From Halocafeteria seosinensis (lineage: Eukaryota; Sar; Bigyra; Bicosoecida): DNA of 51,357 bases. The DNA is taken from positions 1 to 51,357 of the forward strand of contig LVLI01000583.1 in the NCBI GenBank assembly GCA_001687465.1, in the 5' to 3' direction. Below, one piece after another: positions 12,072 to 20,897 of this stretch (the first letter of the stretch is position 1; each line of letters begins with the position of its first letter). The translations under genes were made by a program, and so were the position numbers. Under the pieces are notes generated by a model. That model made no database searches and was not told the DNA's origin. It worked only from the letters and a program-made list of their open reading frames with translations.

Positions 12072-13654
12072 ATGGATAACACGCGGTGTATTAAATACAC
12101 GAATGGCACTTCTAAAAGCGTTCGTCTAGGCTGCACAGAAGATGATTCCTCCGAACCTGACAGGCTGACAAGAGCGGAGATGAAGGAACCAACACCAAGA
12201 GCCGAAGAATCGAGGACTAAACCAATTAATACGAGCTATGAACCTACCACTATCCCCGTACGAAGGTGTAAGGTTGAAAGTGGTTGATAGCATGGAAATA
12301 GAACAACTGCGGGAATGGTTTTGGTTTCCTTGCAGCTCTGACCTCTGGCCGGACGTGTCAAGATCCGACTCCAACTGGTAGGGCAGCGACCGCACCGAAA
12401 GTAAGGTCACTAAACCTGGGCGATATTCATGGTCATAAAGTATATTAGTATAGTTACAGAATTCCATTCCTCGGAGCAATCGAAGCATTAGGCAAGAAAG
12501 CGGGAGGTCTGCAAATCGGAAGGGGAAGGTATGTGGCGAGTCGCTGGCGACCCGCCGCACTGCCAGGCTGTTCAACGTGCTTTTTCGTCTCTACAGCTTC
12601 AACAGACAGCGCGTGCGCGACCCCAGCGATATATCACAGAAGAAGATAATCATTTCAGAGAGCATGAACATCGTCAGTCAAACATTGAGACATCCATTGG
12701 AGTCTCACCAAGCGAAACTGAAACCCGCGAGAGCCCCAGATGCAAAAGGGCATACACCATTTTCAGGACTTTGTTCTGCATTGACGTCAATCTCATTAAG
12801 GAAGTGGAAGCCCCAAAGCGGAATCCACACAAGAAGGTGGTTCCTCATCCTCGGTTACATGCTCGTGAGAGTGGGAAAAACAATGTAAGATATCACGTGC
12901 AGCTTTGGCCTACCGTATATTTAAACTAGCCGCTCAAAACTAAGGCCAAGCTTGCAGCTACAAACAACTTCTGTCAAAAATGAAAAGAATATTTGCCTCG
13001 TTTTGGACCTTGATGAGACACTAGTGCATGCTACATTCGAGGTAAGGAACTGCCCAATTTGTACCGTTATCAATGGGTTCAATAAGATACCTTTTCATGA
13101 TGAATTTCGTCCCATACACAGGAAATAGAGCACCCGGATTTCGTGGTCCATGTCGTTTACGCCAACAAAACATGGAGGATTAATGTCAAAAAGCGACCGT
13201 ATGTGGATGAGTTCCTGGAGGCGATGGTAAGCAGAGTCTGTCAATCTCTAAGACATTCTGCTTTAAATTGCGTACCATTGTGCTCCAGTCACAAAAATTT
13301 GAAATTGGGGTTTTTACTGCTGCTTTACGTACCTATGCTCAGAAGACGATAAATGAGCTGGGCGGCAATACCGTTAGCTGGGCTCTTTACAGAAACTCGT
13401 GCACCAACTACTCAAATCAGGTGGTCAAGGACTTGAAAATTCTTAACCGTGACGTCCGCCGGACTATTATAATAGATGATAACTCCCATAGATTCTTGTT
13501 CCAACCAGAGAATGGAATTCAATGCTCGTCGTTCACAGGTGAGCCTAATGATACAGAGCTCTTACAGTTGAGAGAGCTACTGGAAAATGTTCCCGAGGAT
13601 GTGGCAGACGTTAGACAGTATCTGGAGATGTGGACTCCTACGGCGGCGAGATGA
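12072..13654 (+). CDS. NIF/FCP-SCP family phosphatase, array copy 4
   Basis: Seven exons: 12072-12267, 12336-12400, 12460-12528, 12597-12884, 12958-13041, 13122-13226 and 13289-13654, giving 390 residues. The exon pattern matches copy 1. LVLDLDETLVHATFE carries DxDxT (D223, D225), followed by INVKKRPYVDEFLEAM, FEIGVFTAALRTYA, VVKDLKILNRDVRRT, IIIDDNSHRF and a C-terminal helical ELLQLRELLENVPEDV segment, all typical of the SCP/Dullard fold. The catalytic part is closest to copies 1 and 2. The N-terminus is Arg/Ser/Glu-rich and poorly conserved, except for a SQDP-like and an Arg-rich block whose exon borders align with copy 1. An in-frame ATG at 12012 would add 20 residues. A protein phosphatase role is inferred from the family; the substrate is unknown. 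Confidence 0.86.
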
Positions 13655-14243
13655 AGTGAGAGTCTTTCTCTGTTTGTTTGGTATATCCACCGCAGACACA
13701 GAAGAGCCTACAAACGTCAACGGAGCGAGTAAGTATAGTTCACCACACCATCATGGCACCAACGCCGCACCGGTTGTCAATACGGTAGTCTATAGAGAGT
13801 CGGGGACTCACACAAAGTTCGAAACCTGGTGACCCTATAAACTATTCCCTAGCTGCGATTCAGCCTACGACCCTAACAAGGTGCTCATGAGCTTCAGTTT
13901 CATAGCTGGTCGATACATATGGAATGGCTACGAACCGGTATACTCCTTATGTCCTACTTGCACCATGCGTACCCAGTACACCCCTTTTGATTCGCTGCCC
14001 TGGCACAGACATTCCAGCCCTTCTTAGCTACACTAGTGACACACACTTCCCTGCCTTCCTCCACTCAGCATTGCAGACAAATCAGAAAATACAGTGTAGT
14101 ATACTGTGTTTGGTTCTAATTTTGTACAAAATTTTGTGATTTCTCATGGCTCTTTTGATTTAAGCTTCCACTTGTAGACTCCTTCCGTAGTCTCGTAGTC
14201 TTCTGGAACGCATGTGATTGATACATGTAGATTAGGGCAAGGC
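13655..14243. other. Spacer between copy 4 and the phosphatase relic
   Basis: 590 bases with no recognised gene. Short plus-strand frames at 13587-13832 (overlapping the end of copy 4) and 13924-14139 have no recognisable product. Confidence 0.4.
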
Positions 14244-14632
14244 AGTGGGGTTATAGTAAACGTTGGGTATGCACGCTAAAACTGTAAAATTAGCGTATGG
14301 AAAAAAGCCATACTGTATGCTAATACTATGGTGAGAATGGTTTTTTCTTTGTCTGTGTTTGTTCAGACGGGACGCAGTGGTGAGTACACTGCACTGTACT
14401 ACACACTACCGGGTATTGTACTACTACTGCACTTGTACAATTGTACATCTGTGTGTGTACAGTATCCTAGAGTCCAGTGGGGGTTGGAATCCGTTGGATG
14501 TATGCAAAAGGCCAAAAGCATACAATTAGGGCTTTTATCTCTGCTTTAAGAATATACCAGTAGAATACGCTCAAGAAGCAGTAGACAAGTTAGTCGAGAA
14601 TCAAAACATACCGTAAGCTGGATGCTACCTGG
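14244..14632 (+). pseudogene. Decayed fifth NIF phosphatase copy
   Basis: Two blocks match consecutive exons of copy 3 in order and orientation. The first, about 14248-14331, resembles 10421-10505: shared runs such as atagtaaacgttg and ctgtaaaattag, ending at a donor-like atg|gtgaga. The second, about 14499-14632, resembles 10555-10665: ttttat-tctgct, tatgc-caagaagc and gtaagctggat, with an insertion of about 12 bases. Stops and frame changes interrupt both blocks, and no DxDxT exon or intact C-terminal exon is visible, so no phosphatase could be made. It lies at the downstream end of the array, consistent with a tandem duplicate of copy 3 or of its ancestor that lost function. Confidence 0.8.
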
Positions 14633-14998
14633 ATGTACCCAGTCGGTAGGTTGCAGCCTTCATCATGTTCTTCGTCTTGCTCCCCTGATCTGTATGTCCA
14701 TCAACCATCATTGGATCATCTATGAACGAACCACCAATTCCACAGATCAAAATCGAATCCTAATTTCCTCTTGGCTTGATTCGTGGGCCACTGAGTCAGT
14801 CGAACTGCACTGCTGCACACTGCTGGTACGAGCAGCCAGCATACTGCTGGTAACCTGAGGTATTGCTACCTCGGTAACGGTGGTACACCCAGGAGTTGAG
14901 GCTGCTTATACTTGTGTATAGCCCCCTCCTTCGTTTTTGATTATACATAGAAAAACAGCCCCCAACCACCCTGTTTTCTGTTTGTGGTTGATCCTACC
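14633..14998. other. Spacer upstream of the RNase H1 gene
   Basis: About 370 bases with no gene. A small inverted motif occurs around 14842-14885, with the related words gctggtaacctgaggta, gctacctcggtaac and ggtggtac. This may be a local hairpin or simple repetition; nothing else stands out. Confidence 0.35.
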
Positions 14999-15148
14999 AT
15001 GCTCTTGGATCGGGTATTTGCTACACCCACGACAAATACAAGAGCGTGTAGCGGACTCATTGGACCCTGGAGGACGACGAGGAGAAATACTTTGCAGCTG
15101 AAGCACCCCTCTTTGACTTGGTGGTGGGCTTGGACGTCTTTTCGTATC

Positions 15149-16286
15149 ATGGGGAAGAGCCGTAATAAAGGTCCCAAATTCTATGCCGTCGTCCGCGGAC
15201 GTAGTCCAGGCATCTATCGCACATGGGACGAAGCCAAGGAGCAAGTCCATCAATTCCCAGGAGCCAAACATCGCTCCTTTATCAGCTACGAAGAGGCCAA
15301 TCGATGGTTCGCGGAGACCTCCTCCTCGTCCCCATCTGTAGCATCTCTACAGGCACCGAGGAGCAGCAGCAGCATTAATACAGGCACAGGAGGACCGCAG
15401 AGCTACCACATTGTAGATAACAAACATCGCCCGCTGGTGCCACTCGGGGAGACTGAGACGGCGGCAAGCAGTAAGGCTAAGAGCACTTCAGGCTCTGGTC
15501 CTAGTGTCCGACCTCTGCTGCAGGAGCAGGAGGAGGACGAGCCGATAGCTGCAGCTACAATCTCGAGTTCCGCGAGTACAGCAACATCAGGGGAACCTAC
15601 CCTCAGCGGAAAGAAAAGAGGCCGAGAGCAGGAAAACGCTTCAGGCTGTGGAAGCGACTATACGAGGAAATCGAACCGCCAAGGGACCGCTCGTCCCAAC
15701 AACGAGAAAGAGTTTGAGCTGATTCTGGAAGCCGATGGTGGCGCTCGAGGTAATCCTGGAATTGGGGGCGCTGGAGCTGCTTGCTATGTTCTCGATCCAG
15801 ACACGGAAGAAAAAAAATTGCTACGCTCTTATCAGTATTTCGTTGGTGATATGGTAACTAACAACGAAGCAGAATACAGGGGCTTTATACTGGCGCTGGA
15901 GTTGTTTTGGAAGTCCCTGGAAGCAATCAACACTGCATATGAGGGAGACTTCGCTTCCATCCGATTCTCTGTGGTGATTGAATTAGACTCGAATCTAGTG
16001 GTAAAGTACGTACAGGAAAACCATTTGATGAGCACCTATCCAACCAGTACTGATGTATGCTATGAATCGCAGCCAAATAATGGGAAAATGGAAAGTCTCA
16101 GCAGAATCTTTAAAGCCCCTCCATACTGAAGCGCTCAAGGGCTTTGAGGAGGTGGCTGAATTTCCTCAAGTGTCTCAATTGAGACTTCGCCATATCTTCC
16201 GCGATTTTAATAAGCAGGCTGATTCCTTGGCGAACCAAGCCATGGATACAAAGGAAACGGAATTAAAGGAATGGAGCGCTCGATGA
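15149..16286 (+). CDS. Ribonuclease H1
   Basis: Exons 15149-16005 and 16073-16286 give 356 residues. Residues 8-52 form the N-terminal hybrid-binding (viroplasmin-like) domain: KFYAVVRGRSPGIYRTWDEA, then the aromatic and lysine positions of HRSFISYEEANRWF. A Ser/Ala/Gly-rich linker leads to an RNase H domain from about residue 188. The four carboxylates are present: D in LEADGG, the second E of NNEAEY, D in ELDSNLV and D in KQADSLANQA. The splice joins LVV to NQIMGKWKV, restoring the usual strand after the third catalytic Asp; without splicing the frame ends early. The enzyme cuts RNA in RNA/DNA hybrids. An in-frame ATG at 14999 would add a 50-residue, Arg-rich leader with one acidic residue, resembling a mitochondrial presequence, so dual nuclear and mitochondrial products are possible. 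It converges with the peroxiredoxin gene, leaving 329 bases between the two stops. Confidence 0.93.
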
Positions 16287-16615
16287 AAGTGTGGACGAGG
16301 TAGCGCATGTAGCCTCATGTGGTGAGGATACAAGGAGAATATCGGACGAAGTTGAAGAAATGCTGCAGGTAGATGCTAGAGTTTAGCTACATGAGGAGGA
16401 GGGGGGATCTGTGGACTCTTAAGACCAACGGGAAATCCGGAAGACAGATATGACAGTCTCATACTCGATACTCGACAGAGGAAGATATCTTGTAGAAGTT
16501 AGGAAAGGATTTGAAGGTCTGCGAACTCTGTACTTGAGAAGTTTCGATGTGTATGTAAATCGCAATTCTGTAAATGAATTGGTATCAGCTGGATCAGGAT
16601 ACATGCTAATATTGT
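16287..16615. other. Convergent 3' spacer, RNase H1 / peroxiredoxin
   Basis: 329 bases between two convergent stop codons, expected to hold both 3' untranslated regions. A 62-codon plus-strand frame (16450-16638) overlaps the peroxiredoxin end and shows no domain; I regard it as chance. Confidence 0.45.
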
Positions 16616-17943
16616 CTACTGGCTGGCGTCAGCAGTAGCACTTGACGCTTCAGTGCTTGTAGCAGACGTCGTCGTCGTCTGGGCTTCTGATGCTTGTTCA
16701 CTACTCGCTGTTGCTGCAGCACTGGCGGTAGCAGTATCGCTGGCCGTCGCGGTAGCCTGCTCTGCAGAAGCCGTCTCACCCTCTTGTTTTTTCGCGGACA
16801 TATCCTCTGTCTCACCTGCACCAAAATACTCCAAGCTTCCTTTGGGGTCAGCTTTCATGGATTTCTTCCCTGGTTTCCAACCAGCGGGACAGACTTCTCC
16901 GTGTTCATCGGTGAACTGAAATGCCTTGACCAAGCGTAGCGTCTCATCAACATCCCGGCCGACTGGAAGATCATTAATTGTACTCTGTCTCAGTACCCCT
17001 TTCCCATCGATAATGAAGAGTCCTCGGAGTGCAACTCCGGCATCCGGCCCATCGTGCACGTACACCCCATAGCTCGTTGAAATGCTCTTGGTAGCATCCG
17101 ATAACAGCGGAATGTTCATTTTTCCTAGCCCTCCATTTTTGCGATCTTGGTTCGTCCTGTAAATGATCAAAGTTGTAAAATATTGCCTTCGCTATAAACG
17201 TACTATGGTCCTCGTCTTCCGTGATATACATACCATGCCAAATGAGAAGCTGTACTGTCTACGCTACATGCTAGCACTTCGGTGTTAATATCCTGGAACT
17301 CTTTCACGCGGTCGCTGAAACTGATGATCTCCGTGGGACACTGAACCACCACGATCAACAACGTGAATGCACCATTCGTGTCGCGTTGGTTGTCTACGGA
17401 GTCAAGTATTAAGGCTTACCACGAAGGTGAAGTCCAGAGGATAGAAGAAGAGCACGACATACTTCCCCTTGTACTCTGAGAGTTTGACCTTCTTGAACTC
17501 TCCATTCACCAGTGCATCCGCTGCAAACAATATAAATATCAGACCGTAATTTCTTGTACAACCACAGACAACACCTCGGAGTTCGAGGGAGCTGCACTGC
17601 CCGAAACAAGGACGTTAACTAATCTGGCTTTACCAGGGCTCCTTTCCTGCTGCTCAAGCTTCTACCCACTAAATCATAAGCTCAAAATCCTTCCATAGGC
17701 CTCGGACATGTTGCCCTGTTCCTCCCTCTATTGCTCCCTTGACGCTTCAGCCGAGCTACCGCCAACGGTGTTCTGACCCTTTCACATCCCTTCCCACCAG
17801 CAGACTTATAACATATATACAAGCTACAAAGTTCGACCAGGGACAAACGTACCTTCAAAAGTGGGGGCAGGTTGCTTCACCTTGGCTATCTGGCAGCAGC
17901 CCTTGCTGGAGGAGCTCTCGGTATCTTTGCTACAGCAGGACAT
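16616..17943 (-). CDS. Typical 2-Cys peroxiredoxin with low-complexity tail
   Basis: Minus-strand exons 17853-17943, 17420-17520, 17234-17340 and 16616-17156 give 279 residues. The peroxidatic cysteine C65 is in FTFVCPTEI and the resolving C189 in [22 protein letters not shown] (the GGLG motif) and YF at 210-211 are the two features of peroxide-sensitive eukaryotic 2-Cys enzymes. The protein reduces hydrogen peroxide and organic peroxides with thioredoxin as the usual donor. Two things are odd. The N-terminus starts MSCCSKD and has another CC at 16-17, giving four extra cysteines. After YF the protein runs on for 68 residues, rich in Ala, Thr, Ser and Glu, where most relatives stop. No signal peptide or presequence is visible, so a cytosolic place is likely. 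The join at C65 is exact: exon 2 ends in V64 and exon 3 starts with C65. Confidence 0.94.
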
Positions 17944-18539
17944 GGTGGAGCAATCGAAAAGATACGCTTAGTTGCTAGGCAAATACGAAATAGTGTGATA
18001 GGTGGATTGTTACGAACGGCTAAAGAGTTTCTTCTGCCTTATACAAAATGAACGAAAACAATGGTCAAATCATAGCAAATGAAGCATTGTAACACCCAAC
18101 TTCAGCGTGTCTGGAGGACGATGCTCCACTGTTTGTTGGTTACGACGGACAAACGCATGTCCAATGAATGTCTCCAAAGACATTGCTGTTTCATATGGCC
18201 CATTACGCTCGGCTGTTTTCCCTTGGAGTTGCATACAGCAACCTTATTTCACTGCTTCGGTAACTCCATCGACAGTAACGTGGCCGAAACTTAAAATCAG
18301 TATCCCGGTTTTGCCATTTTCTCTGTAAACATTGCACGACGTGGTACTTACGGATTCTATCTCATGCTGCAAGACCATGGTTTGCTTGATGCCGGATATC
18401 CCTCACCCCGTTCCCTCCTTTCGCCTTTCCAAGGCTAAATGCCCCTCGCTTTACCCCCAGGGGGAGGGGTATTGGGGTTATTACAGCAGTACCACCAGGT
18501 ATTAGACTCTTAAGAGGTACCGATGCATTCTGCTGAAAA
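17944..18539. other. Spacer between peroxiredoxin start and T1/BTB gene end
   Basis: About 600 bases. The left part should contain the peroxiredoxin promoter, the right part the 3' end of the T1/BTB gene. Two overlapping plus-strand frames at 18079-18328 show no domain. A pyrimidine- and G-run-rich patch, ccccagggggaggggtattgg, lies near 18460. Confidence 0.4.
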
Positions 18540-19679
18540 TCACCATTCAGATTCCTCCTCGGCAGGTTTGGGAGGTTGGTAACTAACCATCTTCATCTTG
18601 TCTTTGAGTGAGCTTTGTTTGCTTTCCTCCAATGTACCCTTTTCTTCAGATGCACTATCATGAGATCCAAGAAGCGATTCGAAATAAGAAGTTGGCTGAG
18701 TGCGCATGTAGGCGGGCTTCGACTCTGAGGTTGAATTTTTCAGCTCTCTTTCGGAGCTATGTCGCGGGGGGCGCTTAGTATTGCTTCCTTTTTCTTCCTT
18801 GGAGGGGCGCATATGCTTTTCTTGTTCATCAGGCACATGGATCGGAGATGACTGCCGAAATCCTGCAGTAGATCTCAGAGTAGAGGGTAGGGTCCCTGTA
18901 GAGAGGTACTCTGGAGATTTCTGCCATTCTTTCCGAGTATCTGCGTAAGACTTCCCGCTACTTTCTCCAGCCCCCAGCCCATTAGCTTGATGCCATAAAT
19001 CACTCTCAGCCACAGCTTCTTCCTCTGACAATCTTCTATACAAATTGCGGATATCTCTACGCATGGTCCGGAGCCTCCAGAAGCCCGCCTCTTTATATAG
19101 CTGCTTTAGCACGCTCTTGTTATGAGGGAGCGATGCATTCCCTTCACGTAGGTATTGCAAAATGTATCGAAAAATCCACCAGTCTCTATCAAAAAATAGT
19201 TCTCCATAAGAATCAACGTATTCTTCCTTGTGTTCTGGTAGCTTAGCCAGCAGAGAATCAGGATCATTGCGCAGCGTGGGTACAGTGGTTTCGAAAATCT
19301 GCCCTCCGATGTTGAGTTGTATTCGATCCTGAGAGTTTTGCTCCTGTAAATCAGTCATCCACCGAGAATTCAGAGCATCAAGGAGGAACTTGCGTTCATC
19401 TTCTAAGGATTGCTTCTTCTGGGCTACCTCTTCGCGGCGTTGTTGGGCTTGCAAACGGTCTTTCTGGACGCGGACAAAGAGATCAGCTTGCTGCTTGCGC
19501 TTCTGGGCAATCAGTTTCTGTTTCTCTCTGCGAAGGAAACGAATTAATGGAATGACGGCACTCTTGGCACGAGTACAGCAAAGAATGATTCGATATACGT
19601 ACTCCAAGGACTGGAAGACTTGATCGATGGCTTGGTGCGCAGCTTGTCGTCGTGAATCCGAGTGCTTTGCGTAGCTCAT
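18540..19679 (-). CDS. T1/BTB (potassium-channel tetramerisation) domain protein
   Basis: A single open exon with ATG at 19679 gives 379 residues. A slightly longer frame upstream begins with GTG, not ATG. Residues about 45-105 are strongly basic and helical, rich in Lys, Arg, Gln and Glu, likely a coiled coil. A T1/BTB_2 domain follows at about 118-215: RIQLNIGGQIFETTVPTLR, then SLLAKLPE, ELFFDRDWWIFRYILQYLRE and LKQLYKEAGFW. This is the KCTD-type fold used for assembly and, in some families, as a cullin-3 adaptor. No transmembrane pore follows, so this is not a channel. The C-terminal 160 residues are Ser/Lys/Glu-rich and probably disordered. Partner and role are unknown. It is transcribed divergently from the membrane-protein gene at 20898. 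Confidence 0.85.
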   Translation of the reverse strand: MSYAKHSDSRRQAAHQAIDQVFQSLEYVYRIILCCTRAKSAVIPLIRFLRREKQKLIAQKRKQQADLFVRVQKDRLQAQQRREEVAQKKQSLEDERKFLLDALNSRWMTDLQEQNSQDRIQLNIGGQIFETTVPTLRNDPDSLLAKLPEHKEEYVDSYGELFFDRDWWIFRYILQYLREGNASLPHNKSVLKQLYKEAGFWRLRTMRRDIRNLYRRLSEEEAVAESDLWHQANGLGAGESSGKSYADTRKEWQKSPEYLSTGTLPSTLRSTAGFRQSSPIHVPDEQEKHMRPSKEEKGSNTKRPPRHSSERELKNSTSESKPAYMRTQPTSYFESLLGSHDSASEEKGTLEESKQSSLKDKMKMVSYQPPKPAEEESEW

Positions 19680-20897
19680 GTTACCGATCGAAGAGTCCAC
19701 TTCAACGAGACTAAGATACCACTAAACGTACGCTTATATGAGCCTGGCCAGGTGCTCAGTGGCGAGGGCAAGAGCCTCACGAAGAAGACTTGGAATTGTG
19801 GGCCTCTAACGGCTGCAAGAAAGACGGTGGTTTGCTGGGTGCCACAAATATTCCCTGCAGTGTCCAGATGCGTATATACAGAGAAGATGGAGATAGCTTC
19901 CTGGATACCATCATAGGCTAGGTATACAACCAAAGATAGCACATACGGTATTATAGCAGCTGTAATGGAGCGGTGGTTCATTCAAATCAGCCCTCGCAAC
20001 TTCAACCGACGAAAAGATTGCCGTCTTCGATGACAGGATGAAGATTCGCCGGTGCACGCACGTAGGCACATGCTGCTGTACTACATATCACGGACAGTAT
20101 GACAAAGATTTGGTAGTAGGAAACCAGTCTCTAGCGTAACACAGATGCGGAGAGATACAGGCGAATTCGAGAGACAACCACATAGGACGCAGGTTTGCAG
20201 GTGTGCACTTTACATGTACTGTGCAGTGGTGGTGTATACACACATGTACAGTACTGTATCGTGATAGGTGTAGTCAGTTGATCAGTGCCACAGAGAGACA
20301 CAGCAAGTCATCCAAACTGACAACTTTGATTAAACTCCTCCGTTTCACGGTATCCAGGCGCATTTTGCTGTCCAACGGGCTGCAGCAGAGTGTTGTTGCT
20401 CGAGCTCGCCACAGAACTTCAGAAGCCAACTCTCGAGCCGCACCATTTCCTGCAGCTGCATTGCAGAGTTTCAAGAGTGCATGGGAAGTGATTTGGGTGT
20501 CCATGGGGTAATTGGGAACTGATTCCCTGGTAGAAGGAATACCACGTACTGTGTTTACAACAGCGGCCGCCTCGGAGCGCCTCCCGCGCCGGGGTTACTC
20601 GCACTGGCTCCCGCGAGGATTCAGTCCAACAGCTGTAGCAAGGACCACGGGGTGCTGGAACAAGGAAGTCCTACTTGTATTGTATTGAAACAACCAAGTT
20701 CTCATCATCAATAGACCAGTCTCCCTGGCGAACGTCTGTGTTGACCTGAATGCCGTACATGTACTGTACAGACGTTGGCGCGCCTGGGAGTTGGACCCCG
20801 GAGGATCGCAAGTGTTCTTGTCTCGTTTCGCCTCGACCCACTTTTCTTTTCCAGAGCCCCTCTTTAACTGGATAACACCTAGGCATTCGCTTCGACT
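19680..20897. other. Divergent promoter region, T1/BTB gene / membrane protein A
   Basis: 1.2 kb between two divergent start codons. A minus-strand frame at 19676-19981 begins with ATG and a hydrophobic stretch, but it stops four bases past the T1/BTB start in another frame, and no phase-compatible splice of normal length links them. It could be an upstream ORF. Other frames (20203-20511, 20595-20978) show nothing recognisable. Confidence 0.4.

Noticed and set aside
19676-19981. Minus-strand ORF with hydrophobic N-terminus upstream of the T1/BTB gene, considered as its first exon
   Set aside because: The only donor-acceptor pair near the junction would leave an intron of about 20 bases, and other donors do not keep phase.
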